NCBI RefSeq assembly: GCF_002217475.1
Contig: NZ_MUHH01000067.1
Location: forward strand, 1-64,000
Reading direction: 5' to 3'
From: Flavobacterium tructae
GTDB lineage: Bacteria > Bacteroidota > Bacteroidia > Flavobacteriales > Flavobacteriaceae
DNA: 64,000 nucleotides
The position numbers and the translations under genes are program-made. Within the stretch, counting starts at the first letter, position 1, and every line of letters starts with the position of its first letter. Shown one piece after another: positions 17,201 through 26,045 of this stretch. The notes beneath the pieces were generated by a model, which saw only the letters and a program-made list of their open reading frames with translations, had not been told where the DNA came from and ran no database searches.

Positions 17201-18986
17201 CGCCAATTTCCAAGCTGGATTTGGATTTGATATTATGGTTAAAGATTATGGAGAAGCACAATGTAAGGGCTCAGGACAAATTGGTATAAACGGTTGGTAT
17301 GCTAATGGTCAGTCGTATGCCTATATGCAAGGGGAACTTGGAATTAATATTAAACTGTTTTTTATACGAAAGAAAATATCCATTATAAAAGGTGGAGGTG
17401 CTGTTTTATTACAGGCCAAACTGCCAAATCCGGTATGGATTCGAGGCTATATGGCTGGTGAATTCAGCCTTCTTGGTGGTGCCGTAAGAGGTAGTTTCCG
17501 TTTCAAACTTGAATTTGGAGAACAGTGCGAATTCATATCTGCAAATCCGTTAGAAGGTTTAAAATCTATTGCCGATATCACTCCAGCTCAGGGAGCTAAA
17601 GATGTAGATGTCTTTACCGTACCTCAGGTTGGATTTAATATGCCTGTCGATAAAAACTTTAATATTGAAGGAGATGACGGGGTTAAAACCTATCGCCTCA
17701 AACTCGAAGAATATACCGTCAAGAAAGGCGGAGTCCCTGTGATTGGTAACTTAAGCTGGAACAAAACAAATGATTTAGTAAGTTTTAATTCATTTGAAAT
17801 ATTACCTGAAAAATCAGAATTAACCTTAACGGTAAAAGTAAGTTTTCAGGAATATGCAAATGGTGCATGGAAAACCATTATGGATCAGGGTCAGGTGGCA
17901 ATGGAAACAGAAACCAGAACTTTCACGACAGGTGTGGCACCAAATAACATTCCGGTAAGCAATATTGCTTATAGCTACCCTGTTTTTGATCAAAAATATG
18001 TGTATCAAAACGAGAGTAAAGAAGCGTATGTTGTGCTAAAAATTGGACAGGCATATTTGTTTGATCTGAAACCGGGACAATCACAAAAAGCAACCTATAA
18101 AACCGGAAGTAAAACGACAAATGGTACTATAGGTTACAAAGCTGATTCAAAAAAGGTAATCGTTAGTTTACCCGCTTTAGAAAACCTAAAACCATACAGT
18201 TTATCCTTAATGACACTGGAAACTACAAAAGACGCTAATGCCAACCTGAATGAAAGTTTTGACAAGCAGGATCTTGGTACCAATGCCAATGTAGAAGTTA
18301 AAAGTAATAAACTGGTAGAAACATTAACTGGTGGTCAGGGTGTCGAATTGCTGCAATACAATTTCAATACCAGTCAATACAATACTTTTCAGGAAAAAAT
18401 GACTGCTAAGAAAGCACGTAAAACGCACATCGAAATTATCGAAGCCGATATTCATGCATTGCATGCCGAAAACACCGCAACTGAAGCTTTTGATGAAATC
18501 GAAATCGCCGGAACACCTCAATCAATGAACGTTCCATTGGTAAGTGTTGAGGCTGTATTAGACGACAGCTATTTTAAAAATGATATACATCCATTGATTT
18601 ATCAGGGATATCCTTTAGAAGCCGATTTAACTTTAAACAGAAATACGAGCCTTTTAGGAAATCCTCCGGTTAGAGGGGTGGAAATAATCACTTCTTACCT
18701 GTCAGATTTAATAAATAATCCAAAAAGTTCTTATTTAAGAGACAGGCTGCCGTATCGCTACAACCAACCTTTCTACTATAAGGACGATTTTATCAAAATT
18801 CAGTATAAAGTAGTTAATAAATATTTAAACAGTCAGAATAGGGCTATGATCGATAAGTATAATTACATCATAACAGGAAGATTTCCAATGATAAAAGATG
18901 GCACTTACAATGTCAAATTAAATTATATACTTCCTGGTGGACAAGCTGGTACCAGTTCAATTTTTACATTCAATAAAACAAATTAG
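14262..18986 (+). CDS. Giant exported protein with Ig-like C-terminal region, first gene of the surface block
   Basis: 1574 aa, family not recognised. The start codon is TTG; an N-terminal signal segment (FPFIASIILFLVSINCFS) follows at once, so the choice is well supported. Residues about 100-800 are beta-rich with many Gly and alternating hydrophobic residues (FKGFGGGAYYQMKK, GNGFKGSVSADFTGG), as in long beta-helix or filament proteins. Around residues 1095-1225 a Big_5/Ig-like unit can be seen (ITPAQGAKDVDVFTVPQVGF), followed by further beta domains. No T9SS sorting domain is seen at the end (IFTFNKTN). The next gene starts one base after the stop, so they are co-translated. The role is probably structural at the cell surface or in the periplasm. 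Confidence 0.75.
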   Translation: MKKTTLKLFPFIASIILFLVSINCFSNTSDTITNSKKVFISKNLPKDEIGLLNNSLSYYQTPKSEFTNDFLKKNFPVSQEINKDRDLAMSVFKEIAKNDNLTDLLEPKKLSMLPLGIKKTIGGIQYMLGISSAKFTPEYTELTAFVKIVIPQNDSLGKPKELFFGANGIKLSHKGGLVGATNLVLLGDVPININGQNALLILKGGMEMSTGVVQKKTYVTIDCNGFKELGIAADVEFSRNFLEPVDDDYKLIPAPNRVRGSFQTIVSNWNDILIEISLPKFQLTSYQGKGPAFELNNAVIDLSDIRNSDKIEWPDADYVKDYLVPGNENLWRGFYVKSLKVVLPEQFNKRDENKRVKFEAANLLIDRMGVSGKFIGDNVFSLKEGSASGWQFSLDHIEMEFRANSLTAAAFNGEIVLPVSSEENTQCDPKSRGRLAYNAIINPVDNEYILKADVTNNICFQAFKATASLEKNSYLELKVKDGKFLPKAVLYGSLALKGSNKNTTAAELANSPIKSSETTNADGEKKEAINFKGIIFQNLTLQTVVPYLTADYFGYKHIQEKDAAVSNFPVTINEISLVATDVSASLKVDVAINIMKNQFNGQTKFYVIGSFDREKGIQKWKYERIKFEEIKVAADLGGVKFKGSIAIMDNDPVYGNGFKGSVSADFTGGIKVEANAIFGSTTFRYWYVDAMVDNLNIPAGAITFKGFGGGAYYQMKKDGFSSSFVASKSNYVPDADSGLGVKAMIKFAGTATANAFWGGAGFEIAFNKHGGLNRISIYGEGHIMQPFEIPGADELTKALQTVTENESLMGTIATEALKTSNLSAAAEQLYPNDVKNSMGINAFAAIEYDFRAKTLHGTFDLYIDTPGGFIQGRASGNRAGWAVLHFGPDKWYIRAGTPTDRLGIKLAIGSVEVEAGGYFMLGDDIPGSPPPPDIVAKLLRVDVAKLNYMRDENSIASGKGFAFGSDFSIKTGNLSFLMFYANFQAGFGFDIMVKDYGEAQCKGSGQIGINGWYANGQSYAYMQGELGINIKLFFIRKKISIIKGGGAVLLQAKLPNPVWIRGYMAGEFSLLGGAVRGSFRFKLEFGEQCEFISANPLEGLKSIADITPAQGAKDVDVFTVPQVGFNMPVDKNFNIEGDDGVKTYRLKLEEYTVKKGGVPVIGNLSWNKTNDLVSFNSFEILPEKSELTLTVKVSFQEYANGAWKTIMDQGQVAMETETRTFTTGVAPNNIPVSNIAYSYPVFDQKYVYQNESKEAYVVLKIGQAYLFDLKPGQSQKATYKTGSKTTNGTIGYKADSKKVIVSLPALENLKPYSLSLMTLETTKDANANLNESFDKQDLGTNANVEVKSNKLVETLTGGQGVELLQYNFNTSQYNTFQEKMTAKKARKTHIEIIEADIHALHAENTATEAFDEIEIAGTPQSMNVPLVSVEAVLDDSYFKNDIHPLIYQGYPLEADLTLNRNTSLLGNPPVRGVEIITSYLSDLINNPKSSYLRDRLPYRYNQPFYYKDDFIKIQYKVVNKYLNSQNRAMIDKYNYIITGRFPMIKDGTYNVKLNYILPGGQAGTSSIFTFNKTN

Positions 18987-18987
18987 C

Positions 18988-21069
18988 ATGAAGCTTAAAT
19001 TTTTAATTCTCCTTACTTTTATAATAACCGGTACTAACTATGCGCAAGAGAAAAATGGTACGGGAGAAGCGAATCCAAACGAAATAAAATCAGAAATACA
19101 AGTTATAGCCAGAGTGCAAAAAGACAGAATTTTGTTAAGATGGGCCGTCAGCAATGCGATGGCCTGGAAAAAACTAAATACTTATGGATATACTGTAGAA
19201 CGTTATACCGTTACCCGTAACAATAAAACTTTACCAACCCCTGAAAAAGTAGTTCTAATTAATGCTTTGAAACCGGAACCGCTGGAAACATGGGAAAAAC
19301 TAATCGAAAAGAACGACAATGCTGCCATTGTAGCACAAGCCATTTATGGAGAAAATTTCTCGGTTACCGGTACAGATAAATTAGAAAATATCGTAAACCT
19401 GTCAGAAGAGAACGAGCAAAGGTTTACGTTTGCTCTGCTAACCGCCGACAGGGATTACGAAATTGCGAAAAAAGCAGGTCTGGGAATTGAAGATAAAACG
19501 GTTAAACCTAACGAAAAATATGCCTACAGGATAATCTCAAACGTACCTGAAAAAGAGGCTACAATTTCTTATGGTGGAATTTTCGTTGGATTAGAGGATT
19601 ATCAACCTCTTCCAAAACCAATGGATTTTACGGCTCATTTTACAGACAGTAGCACCATGTTAAGCTGGAATTTTAAAATACTTTCGCATACCTATGCCAA
19701 TTATTTTGTAGAACGTTCAACCGATAAAAAGACATTCGAGAGAATCACAGATAAACCTTACACCAGTTTAAATCAGGAAAACACCAGTAACAATCAAATT
19801 TTCTATGTCGATTCTATTGCCAACAATAAACCGTACAGTTACAGAATTCAGGGAATTTCACCTTTTGGTGAATTAGGTCCCTATTCACAAGTTATAACAG
19901 GAAAAGGAACTGCGATCTTAAAATATGTTCCTCATCTTACTGTTAAAGAATTTAAAGATGAAAACACCGTTACGTTGACTTGGGAATTTCCGGCAGAAGG
20001 TGATAATGAAATCACAGGATTTGAATTAAACCGATCTGATAAGGATGATGATGGCTACAAAACGGTAATAAAAAACATTCCTGCCAAGAGTCGTACGGTG
20101 ACGTACAACAAACTCTTATCGACGAATTATTTTACGATTACAGCCCTTGGAAAACAAGGCAGCAACAGAACTTCATTTCCTATGCTTGTACAGCCCGTAG
20201 ACTCAATACCACCTTCTAAACCTATCGGTTTAAAAGGAGTTATAGACAGTTTAGGTGTGGTGAAATTAACATGGGATCCTAACAAAGAGAAAGATCTTCT
20301 TGGTTATCGTATTTACAGAGGAAATACCGCTGAAGAAGAACTTACACAGCTGACAGTAAGTCCTAGCGAACCCAACTCTTATCAGGACAAAGTGCTTGTT
20401 AAAAGTCTGAACAGTAAGGTTTATTACAAAGTTATTGCTGTAGATTATCATTACAATATGTCTGATTTCTCAGATGTCTTAATTATTAAAAAACCAGATG
20501 TCATCCCTCCCACTTCACCTGTTTTTACCAGCTTCAAAATCAAAGAAGGAGCAGTCTTTCTAGAATGGGTAAACAGCCAGAGTGAGGATGTGGCCGTACA
20601 CCAGTTGTACCGAAAAGAAAATGATCAAAAAGACTGGACACTGATTTTGGAGACCAAGAATAAGGAAGAAAAATTTCAGGACAAAACGGCGGTTGAAGGT
20701 AACACTTACCGTTATGCCATTTTTGCCAAAGATGAGAGTAATTTAGTTTCTAATCCTTCACCGGGATTAACTTTATTTGTTCCAAAGTATTCTGCAATGC
20801 CTGCTGTGAAAGGTTTTTTCGCTCAGCCTAATAAAACTTCCAATACTATTGATTTGTCCTGGGATTACGCAAACAATGAAGTTGATGGCTTCGAAATCTA
20901 CAAAGCTTCAGATAAAGATCCATTGCAACTGATTCAGATTGTTCCTGGAAAAACACGCTTTTTACCAGATCCTACCATTACCATTAATACGACATACCAA
21001 TACGGTATCAGAGCAACATTTAAAGATGGAAGAACCTCTAAAATGGATTTTTTCACTGTAAAGTTCTAA
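18988..21069 (+). CDS. Exported multi-domain fibronectin type III-like protein
   Basis: 693 aa from the ATG at 18988, with a clear signal peptide (KFLILLTFIITGTNYAQ). At least four FN3-like modules can be read from their repeating TLTWEFP / VKLTWDPNKEKDLLGYRIYRG / VFLEWVNSQSEDVAVHQLYRK / IDLSWDYANNEVDGFEIYK strands, each preceded by a proline-containing linker (PPSKPIGLKG, PPTSPVFTSF). The first 150 residues are a separate domain (ARVQKDRILLRWAVSNAMAWKKLN). No sorting domain or catalytic motif is seen. The gap to the first paralogue is 4 bases. Probably a scaffold or binding partner of the large proteins encoded around it. Confidence 0.78.
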   Translation: MKLKFLILLTFIITGTNYAQEKNGTGEANPNEIKSEIQVIARVQKDRILLRWAVSNAMAWKKLNTYGYTVERYTVTRNNKTLPTPEKVVLINALKPEPLETWEKLIEKNDNAAIVAQAIYGENFSVTGTDKLENIVNLSEENEQRFTFALLTADRDYEIAKKAGLGIEDKTVKPNEKYAYRIISNVPEKEATISYGGIFVGLEDYQPLPKPMDFTAHFTDSSTMLSWNFKILSHTYANYFVERSTDKKTFERITDKPYTSLNQENTSNNQIFYVDSIANNKPYSYRIQGISPFGELGPYSQVITGKGTAILKYVPHLTVKEFKDENTVTLTWEFPAEGDNEITGFELNRSDKDDDGYKTVIKNIPAKSRTVTYNKLLSTNYFTITALGKQGSNRTSFPMLVQPVDSIPPSKPIGLKGVIDSLGVVKLTWDPNKEKDLLGYRIYRGNTAEEELTQLTVSPSEPNSYQDKVLVKSLNSKVYYKVIAVDYHYNMSDFSDVLIIKKPDVIPPTSPVFTSFKIKEGAVFLEWVNSQSEDVAVHQLYRKENDQKDWTLILETKNKEEKFQDKTAVEGNTYRYAIFAKDESNLVSNPSPGLTLFVPKYSAMPAVKGFFAQPNKTSNTIDLSWDYANNEVDGFEIYKASDKDPLQLIQIVPGKTRFLPDPTITINTTYQYGIRATFKDGRTSKMDFFTVKF

Positions 21070-21073
21070 GGAC

Positions 21074-22393
21074 ATGAAACCATTTATGACATACAAAAAC
21101 ATATTCCAAACCTTAAAAATAGCCTGTCTGTTTTTGACTGTTTTTGGTATGCAGTTACTCAACGGCCAGACAACATACAAATATAAAGTGAAGTGGGACT
21201 TAAGAAAATCACCAAGCACCAGCCGAAACGTTTACTTTTACTTGAACACTGGTGATACATATCCCTTCAACGGAACTTATGCCAATGCAAGTTCGACGGG
21301 CTCAAGCAGTTCATTTTCGTATGTTTTAAAAAATTCAGGTGCCAGTCCGATGGATGGTGTCGTAGTTTCCAATACCCCATTGCGTCTTAGTGGAGCAGTT
21401 GATAACGTATCTTCGGGATTCTTTCAGAAACATGCACCATTTATGACAGGTCCGTATTCCGGTTACTGGCAATCTAACTTTGCTTATAATTTTGATAACG
21501 TTACGGTTACACACAATACCCAGTTTGAATTCTTCTATCTGCAAACCCTTGTGGAAGCAAACAATTACAATGTTTCAAATTCAGAGCTGAAACAATGTGA
21601 AACTTTCAATTTTACGGTAGCCGTAGTTGGTGAAAGTGGCTTTATGACTTTTGCTGTTGAATATTATGATCCAAACACGGCAGGCTGGAAAGAGCTTCTT
21701 CCTTATGCCTCAAGATCGGCACAAAACATACCAATAACGTTTACATCCATCCCTAATCTGCAATTGAATCAAAACTTTCAATTGAGGGCGAGATACACCA
21801 GAACCGGAAGTGGCGGAGCAAATGATTATTCTGATATTTTAACGTACAAATTTATTCCCTGCTCTCCTAAACTCAATGGTGCACCGGTAACCGCTCAGGT
21901 TAAATGTTTTGATGAACCCACCGGCAGTGTTACTTTAAATTTTTTGTCGGACATTCCAACAGGACAAAAATTACTTCTTACTTTATATCAAAACGGTGCC
22001 TATAGAAGTCACAAGTTTGCAAAAGATACAGATGTTAAGAACAGAGCTTATACTTGGGAAGGAATTGCTCCGGGTTCTTATACGATAAAGTACCAAACAC
22101 AAAATGCTTCAGATCCTAATGCCACAATTGGATCAAGTCCGGTAGAAACTCCGGTGTTCAAAATAGAAAATACAGTGGCCTTAACTTTTAAAGCAACCGC
22201 CATACAGCCTCAATGCAGTACGGATAAAGGTGGCATTGAAATTTCAGTAAGTGGCGGAACACCTCCGTACTATTATATTCTAGATAATGAGACCAAAAAA
22301 GAGCTGGTCAAAAATCCTGACATCATAGATATTACAACCGATGGTGATCATAAAGTGATTGTCCTGGACCGTTTTGACTGCATGGAAAAATAA
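21074..22393 (+). CDS. Tandem paralogue 1, secreted, ends in an SprB-like repeat
   Basis: 439 aa with a signal peptide ending MQLLNGQ. The N-terminal domain (about 30-270) is unlike the other four. The second domain begins at FIPCSPKL, resembles that of paralogue 5 (TGSVTLNF.., YTWEGIAPGSYTIKYQ), and leads into one SprB-type module (LTFKATAIQPQCSTDKGGIEISVSGGTPPYYYILD..). The protein stops at FDCMEK, two residues after the last conserved Cys of that module. No sorting domain is present. Not recognised beyond the SprB module. Confidence 0.72.
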   Translation: MKPFMTYKNIFQTLKIACLFLTVFGMQLLNGQTTYKYKVKWDLRKSPSTSRNVYFYLNTGDTYPFNGTYANASSTGSSSSFSYVLKNSGASPMDGVVVSNTPLRLSGAVDNVSSGFFQKHAPFMTGPYSGYWQSNFAYNFDNVTVTHNTQFEFFYLQTLVEANNYNVSNSELKQCETFNFTVAVVGESGFMTFAVEYYDPNTAGWKELLPYASRSAQNIPITFTSIPNLQLNQNFQLRARYTRTGSGGANDYSDILTYKFIPCSPKLNGAPVTAQVKCFDEPTGSVTLNFLSDIPTGQKLLLTLYQNGAYRSHKFAKDTDVKNRAYTWEGIAPGSYTIKYQTQNASDPNATIGSSPVETPVFKIENTVALTFKATAIQPQCSTDKGGIEISVSGGTPPYYYILDNETKKELVKNPDIIDITTDGDHKVIVLDRFDCMEK

Positions 22394-22424
22394 CTTTGAT
22401 AAATTCTATTCTAAACATTCAATA

Positions 22425-23666
22425 ATGAATATTTTACACAAAACCACTTACCTTCTGATTTTAGTCGCTTTTTTTGCGGCTCAGCTCATTTATGGTCAAA
22501 CGGGTAAAATATTAATTGAAACTCAGTTAACAAGATATGGTCCTGACTTGAAATCCAATACGTATAGTGTAAACATCACCACTAAAGGATCTTCGGCTTT
22601 TGGTAAAGCCTATAACCTGAATAATAACGACGATGATGTTAAGATTTACTATGATTTAGTACAGTATGATGAAACGAAATACCCTCTTAAAATTGTAATC
22701 AATGGTTCTTATGTTGTTAAACCAACCCAACTGGGAGGACCAGAATGCAATCAAAAAGATGAAGCGACTTTAGTTGCTCCAAAAAGTGTATCTATGGGTG
22801 CCTGTCACGGCCGCACCAACTTCCTGCTTTTAGATCTGCCGAAACCAAGTGGCTCAATTGGCAACTGCGGCAATTTTACTGTACAAAAACAAATTCGATT
22901 GTCAGGTGCCGGTTATTCATGGCAGTACAAGAAAAACACCGACACCCAATGGAAGTATTTTACCTATGGTACACAATATAACGAAAATGGGATAAACTTT
23001 AATTTCAATGATGTTCCTGATTTGAAAGATTACACAGGGAACCTGTTTGTTAAATTTGTTGTTGAATACGAAAATCTAAATACTTCTAAAATTGAAACCT
23101 ATGAGTCGGATATTGCCATCTATCCAATCATACCCTGCTCTCCAAAATTAGACACTACGTCAGATCCTAATTTTACCACTTGCAGTTACAGCAATGGCGG
23201 CGTAACCTTTACTTTTAGCAGACCTCTGGAACCGGGTGAAAAATACCTTTTCAATCGCAATCCTGTAGGCAGTACATTTATTACTGATGCAACTTCAAAT
23301 GATCCTGATGTAGAAAAAGTATCAGCACTTAGTTACAAGTGGAAAAATATACCCCCAGGTGTATATGAATTTAAATATCAGACACAGTTTGGGAACAATA
23401 CCCCGTCTACTTTGTCACCAGTAACGAAGTTCGAAATCACGCCAAGTAAAGCCTTAACTTTTACAGCAACGGACATACAGCCAGCGTGTAGTAGTGATAA
23501 AGGTGGTATTAGCATTTCAGTAAGTGGAGGAATGCCCCCTTACTTCTACATTCTCGATAATGAGCCCAAAAAAGAGCTTACTAAAAACCCTGACATCATC
23601 AATATTACAACGGATGGAGAGCATAAAGTAATAGTGCTAGACAGCTTTAATTGTATTGAAAAATAA
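22425..23666 (+). CDS. Tandem paralogue 2, secreted, ends in an SprB-like repeat
   Basis: 413 aa from the ATG at 22425. An ATG at 22359 lies inside the preceding gene and adds no signal peptide, whereas the chosen start gives YLLILVAFFAAQLIYGQ. It has a unique N-terminal half with Cys pairs (GPECNQKD, GACHGRTN, GNCGNF). From IIPCSPKL on it has the shared middle domain (SYSNGGVTFTFSRPLEPGEKY) that is almost the same at DNA level as in paralogues 3 and 4. One SprB-like module ends the protein at FNCIEK. Confidence 0.72.
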   Translation: MNILHKTTYLLILVAFFAAQLIYGQTGKILIETQLTRYGPDLKSNTYSVNITTKGSSAFGKAYNLNNNDDDVKIYYDLVQYDETKYPLKIVINGSYVVKPTQLGGPECNQKDEATLVAPKSVSMGACHGRTNFLLLDLPKPSGSIGNCGNFTVQKQIRLSGAGYSWQYKKNTDTQWKYFTYGTQYNENGINFNFNDVPDLKDYTGNLFVKFVVEYENLNTSKIETYESDIAIYPIIPCSPKLDTTSDPNFTTCSYSNGGVTFTFSRPLEPGEKYLFNRNPVGSTFITDATSNDPDVEKVSALSYKWKNIPPGVYEFKYQTQFGNNTPSTLSPVTKFEITPSKALTFTATDIQPACSSDKGGISISVSGGMPPYFYILDNEPKKELTKNPDIINITTDGEHKVIVLDSFNCIEK

Positions 23667-23670
23667 CACT

Positions 23671-24837
23671 ATGACGAAAAAACTACTTTTATTTACTTTT
23701 TTTCTAGGAAACCTGTTTGTTCATGGGCAAACGGACTATGGAATTCTTGTAATTTCTACTTTATCACCTTCTCGTGGATGGGACGGCAGTCATGCCGGTA
23801 GCTTAAGCCTCACGTTGGGGAACAAATCGATATTTAAAAGTAGCAGTACCAGCGATGAAGTTGAAATTGAATATGATTTTTTCTATGTTACAGACAACCC
23901 TTCCAAAATAGATTACAGGAGTGCAACAGCCGGAAACAAAAATGGTACCGATTGTCAGATTAAAGACTCTACTCCTTTTAATATCGCTACTTTTAGCAGA
24001 GACGCTTTTGGAGGTTGTATTGGCGATTTTGAAGTATTAAGTATGAACATACCAATTCCTGTTTATCCCGAAACCAATCAAAAATGTGTAGAGGATATTA
24101 TTACCCTTAAAAATGGCTGGAATTGGCAGTATCAATTTGATGGTGCTGGTTGGGCACCATTTCCATCACAATTTCAGGAAAAAGCGTCCATTTCATTCCA
24201 ATTAAAAGATTTACCAAATTATAAAAGTACAGGCGATGTACGATTTAGAGCCGGATATCAACAACAATTTGCTAAAATCGTAACATATAATATCATACCC
24301 TGTTCTCCAAGATTAGGCAATACGTCAGATCCGAACTATACCACTTGCAGTTACAGCAATGGCGGTGTAACCTTTACTTTTAGCAGACCTCTGGAACCGG
24401 GTGAAAAATACCTTTTCAATCGCAATCCTGTAGGTAGTACTTTTATTACTGATGCAACCTCAAATGATCCTGACGTAGAAAAAATTTCTGCACTTAGTTA
24501 CAAGTGGAAAAATATACCCGTTGGTGTGTATGAATTTAAGTATCAGACACAGTTTGGAAGCAATACCCCGTCTACTTTGTCACCAGTATCGAAGTTCGAA
24601 ATCAAACAAAGTACAGCCTTAACTTTTACAGCAACAGCAGTACAGCCAGCTTGCAGTACTGACCCAAAAGGGATATACATAACGGCTACCGGAGGATCAA
24701 AGTCCTACTATTATTTATTAGACGGCGAGCCTTTGTCGCAAAAACATGCCTTTACAAGTCCTCATACTATAAAAATAACAACAGACGGTGCTCATAAAGT
24801 GATCGTTGTAGACAGCTCTGATTGCATAGAACAATAA
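23671..24837 (+). CDS. Tandem paralogue 3, secreted, ends in an SprB-like repeat
   Basis: 388 aa from the ATG at 23671, four bases after the stop of paralogue 2. The signal peptide is LLLFTFFLGNLFVHGQ. The N-terminal domain (TDYGILVIS.., GWNWQYQFDGAGWAPFPSQF) is clearly related to that of paralogue 5 (TEYGLLIN.., GFNWQYSYDGQNWANFPSDF). The middle domain matches paralogues 2 and 4 almost base for base. The final SprB-like module has a differing core (KGIYITATGGSKSYYYLLDGEPL) shared with paralogue 5, so the protein is a mosaic. It ends SDCIEQ. Confidence 0.72.
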   Translation: MTKKLLLFTFFLGNLFVHGQTDYGILVISTLSPSRGWDGSHAGSLSLTLGNKSIFKSSSTSDEVEIEYDFFYVTDNPSKIDYRSATAGNKNGTDCQIKDSTPFNIATFSRDAFGGCIGDFEVLSMNIPIPVYPETNQKCVEDIITLKNGWNWQYQFDGAGWAPFPSQFQEKASISFQLKDLPNYKSTGDVRFRAGYQQQFAKIVTYNIIPCSPRLGNTSDPNYTTCSYSNGGVTFTFSRPLEPGEKYLFNRNPVGSTFITDATSNDPDVEKISALSYKWKNIPVGVYEFKYQTQFGSNTPSTLSPVSKFEIKQSTALTFTATAVQPACSTDPKGIYITATGGSKSYYYLLDGEPLSQKHAFTSPHTIKITTDGAHKVIVVDSSDCIEQ

Positions 24838-24841
24838 CATT

Positions 24842-26026
24842 ATGAAAAAAATAATATATCTTTTTTTATTCACTGTAATACTCTTATCTGGCAATAAGAC
24901 TTATTCGCAAAAACTGTACATCGTCCGTCATAGTATGGGAAGCTGTGTTAATGAATGCGCTGCATTACAGTCTTATTTCTTTATGTCCGGCAACACCTAC
25001 ATTGCACCAGTTGCGGAATTTGGAGACTATCATGTATTTAATGTCCCTCCAACCTATGTTGAACTAATTTCGATAGCTGATACCAGTTTTGGCTGTGCCT
25101 GGCGTGATCCTATGGCTTGTTATGAACAGAGTACAATTAACATGAATGATTGTTTTTGGGGAATAACCAATGCCGTTTTACCCGAACCAGACGTATATAC
25201 CAACTTGTTTTGCGATAAAAAAACACTTACCGCGGTATGCTGCCCGGGACCCTATCGTTTTTCATGGGAATACAGTACTAATGGTATTAATTTCACTCCT
25301 ATGAACATTACTACCACACCCAATCAAAGCTTTGAATTTGTCAAAGCCAATTATCCGGCTTTAAACAATTATACGGGAACTATCATTTTCAGGGTTTTAA
25401 TTGATTCTGACCCAAATGCTCCTGATGAAAATGTATATTCTAATGTTGTTACTTACAATATTATACCTTGTTCTCCTAAACTTTCTGCTACCTCCGACCC
25501 AAACTATACCACTTGCAGTTACAGCAATGGCAGCGTAACCTTTACTTTTAGCAGACCTCTGGAACCGGGCGAAAAATACCTTTTCAATCGCAATGCTGTA
25601 GGTAGTACTTTTATTACTGATGCAACTTCAAATGATCCTGATGTAGAAAAAATTTCTGCACTTAGTTACAAATGGAAAAATATCCCTCCGGGACAGTACC
25701 AATTTAAATTTCAAACACAGTTTGGTAACGGTACGCCTTCTACTTTGTCAGCGGTAACAAATTTCGAAATCAGACAAAATACAGCCTTAACTTTTTGGGC
25801 AACGGCAATACAACCTGAATGCAGTAACAGCCGAGGCTTCATAGAAATACATGCGGCCGGTGGAACAAGTCCGTACTTCTACATTTTAGACGATCAGACC
25901 GAAGTTGTAAACGGCCAGACAGTACCTAAAAAAGTTGGATTTTCCGGTTATCACCAAATCCCAATTACAGCAGACGGCGGGCACAAAGTAGTCGTTGTTG
26001 ATGCTTCTAATTGTATTGAAAACTAA
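24842..26026 (+). CDS. Tandem paralogue 4, secreted, Cys-rich N-terminus
   Basis: 394 aa with signal peptide IYLFLFTVILLSGNKTYSQ. The N-terminal domain is unlike the others and rich in cysteine (GSCVNECAALQ, GCAWRDPMACYEQ, NDCFW, FCDKKTLTAVCCPG), which points to a disulfide-stabilised extracytoplasmic fold. The shared middle domain starts at IIPCSPKL and is near-identical in DNA to paralogues 2 and 3. The last SprB-like module has a short insertion (TEVVNGQTVPKKVG) and ends SNCIEN. Spacing to paralogue 3 is 4 bases. Confidence 0.72.
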   Translation: MKKIIYLFLFTVILLSGNKTYSQKLYIVRHSMGSCVNECAALQSYFFMSGNTYIAPVAEFGDYHVFNVPPTYVELISIADTSFGCAWRDPMACYEQSTINMNDCFWGITNAVLPEPDVYTNLFCDKKTLTAVCCPGPYRFSWEYSTNGINFTPMNITTTPNQSFEFVKANYPALNNYTGTIIFRVLIDSDPNAPDENVYSNVVTYNIIPCSPKLSATSDPNYTTCSYSNGSVTFTFSRPLEPGEKYLFNRNAVGSTFITDATSNDPDVEKISALSYKWKNIPPGQYQFKFQTQFGNGTPSTLSAVTNFEIRQNTALTFWATAIQPECSNSRGFIEIHAAGGTSPYFYILDDQTEVVNGQTVPKKVGFSGYHQIPITADGGHKVVVVDASNCIEN

Positions 26027-26045
26027 CTATAAAATACTATCTAAA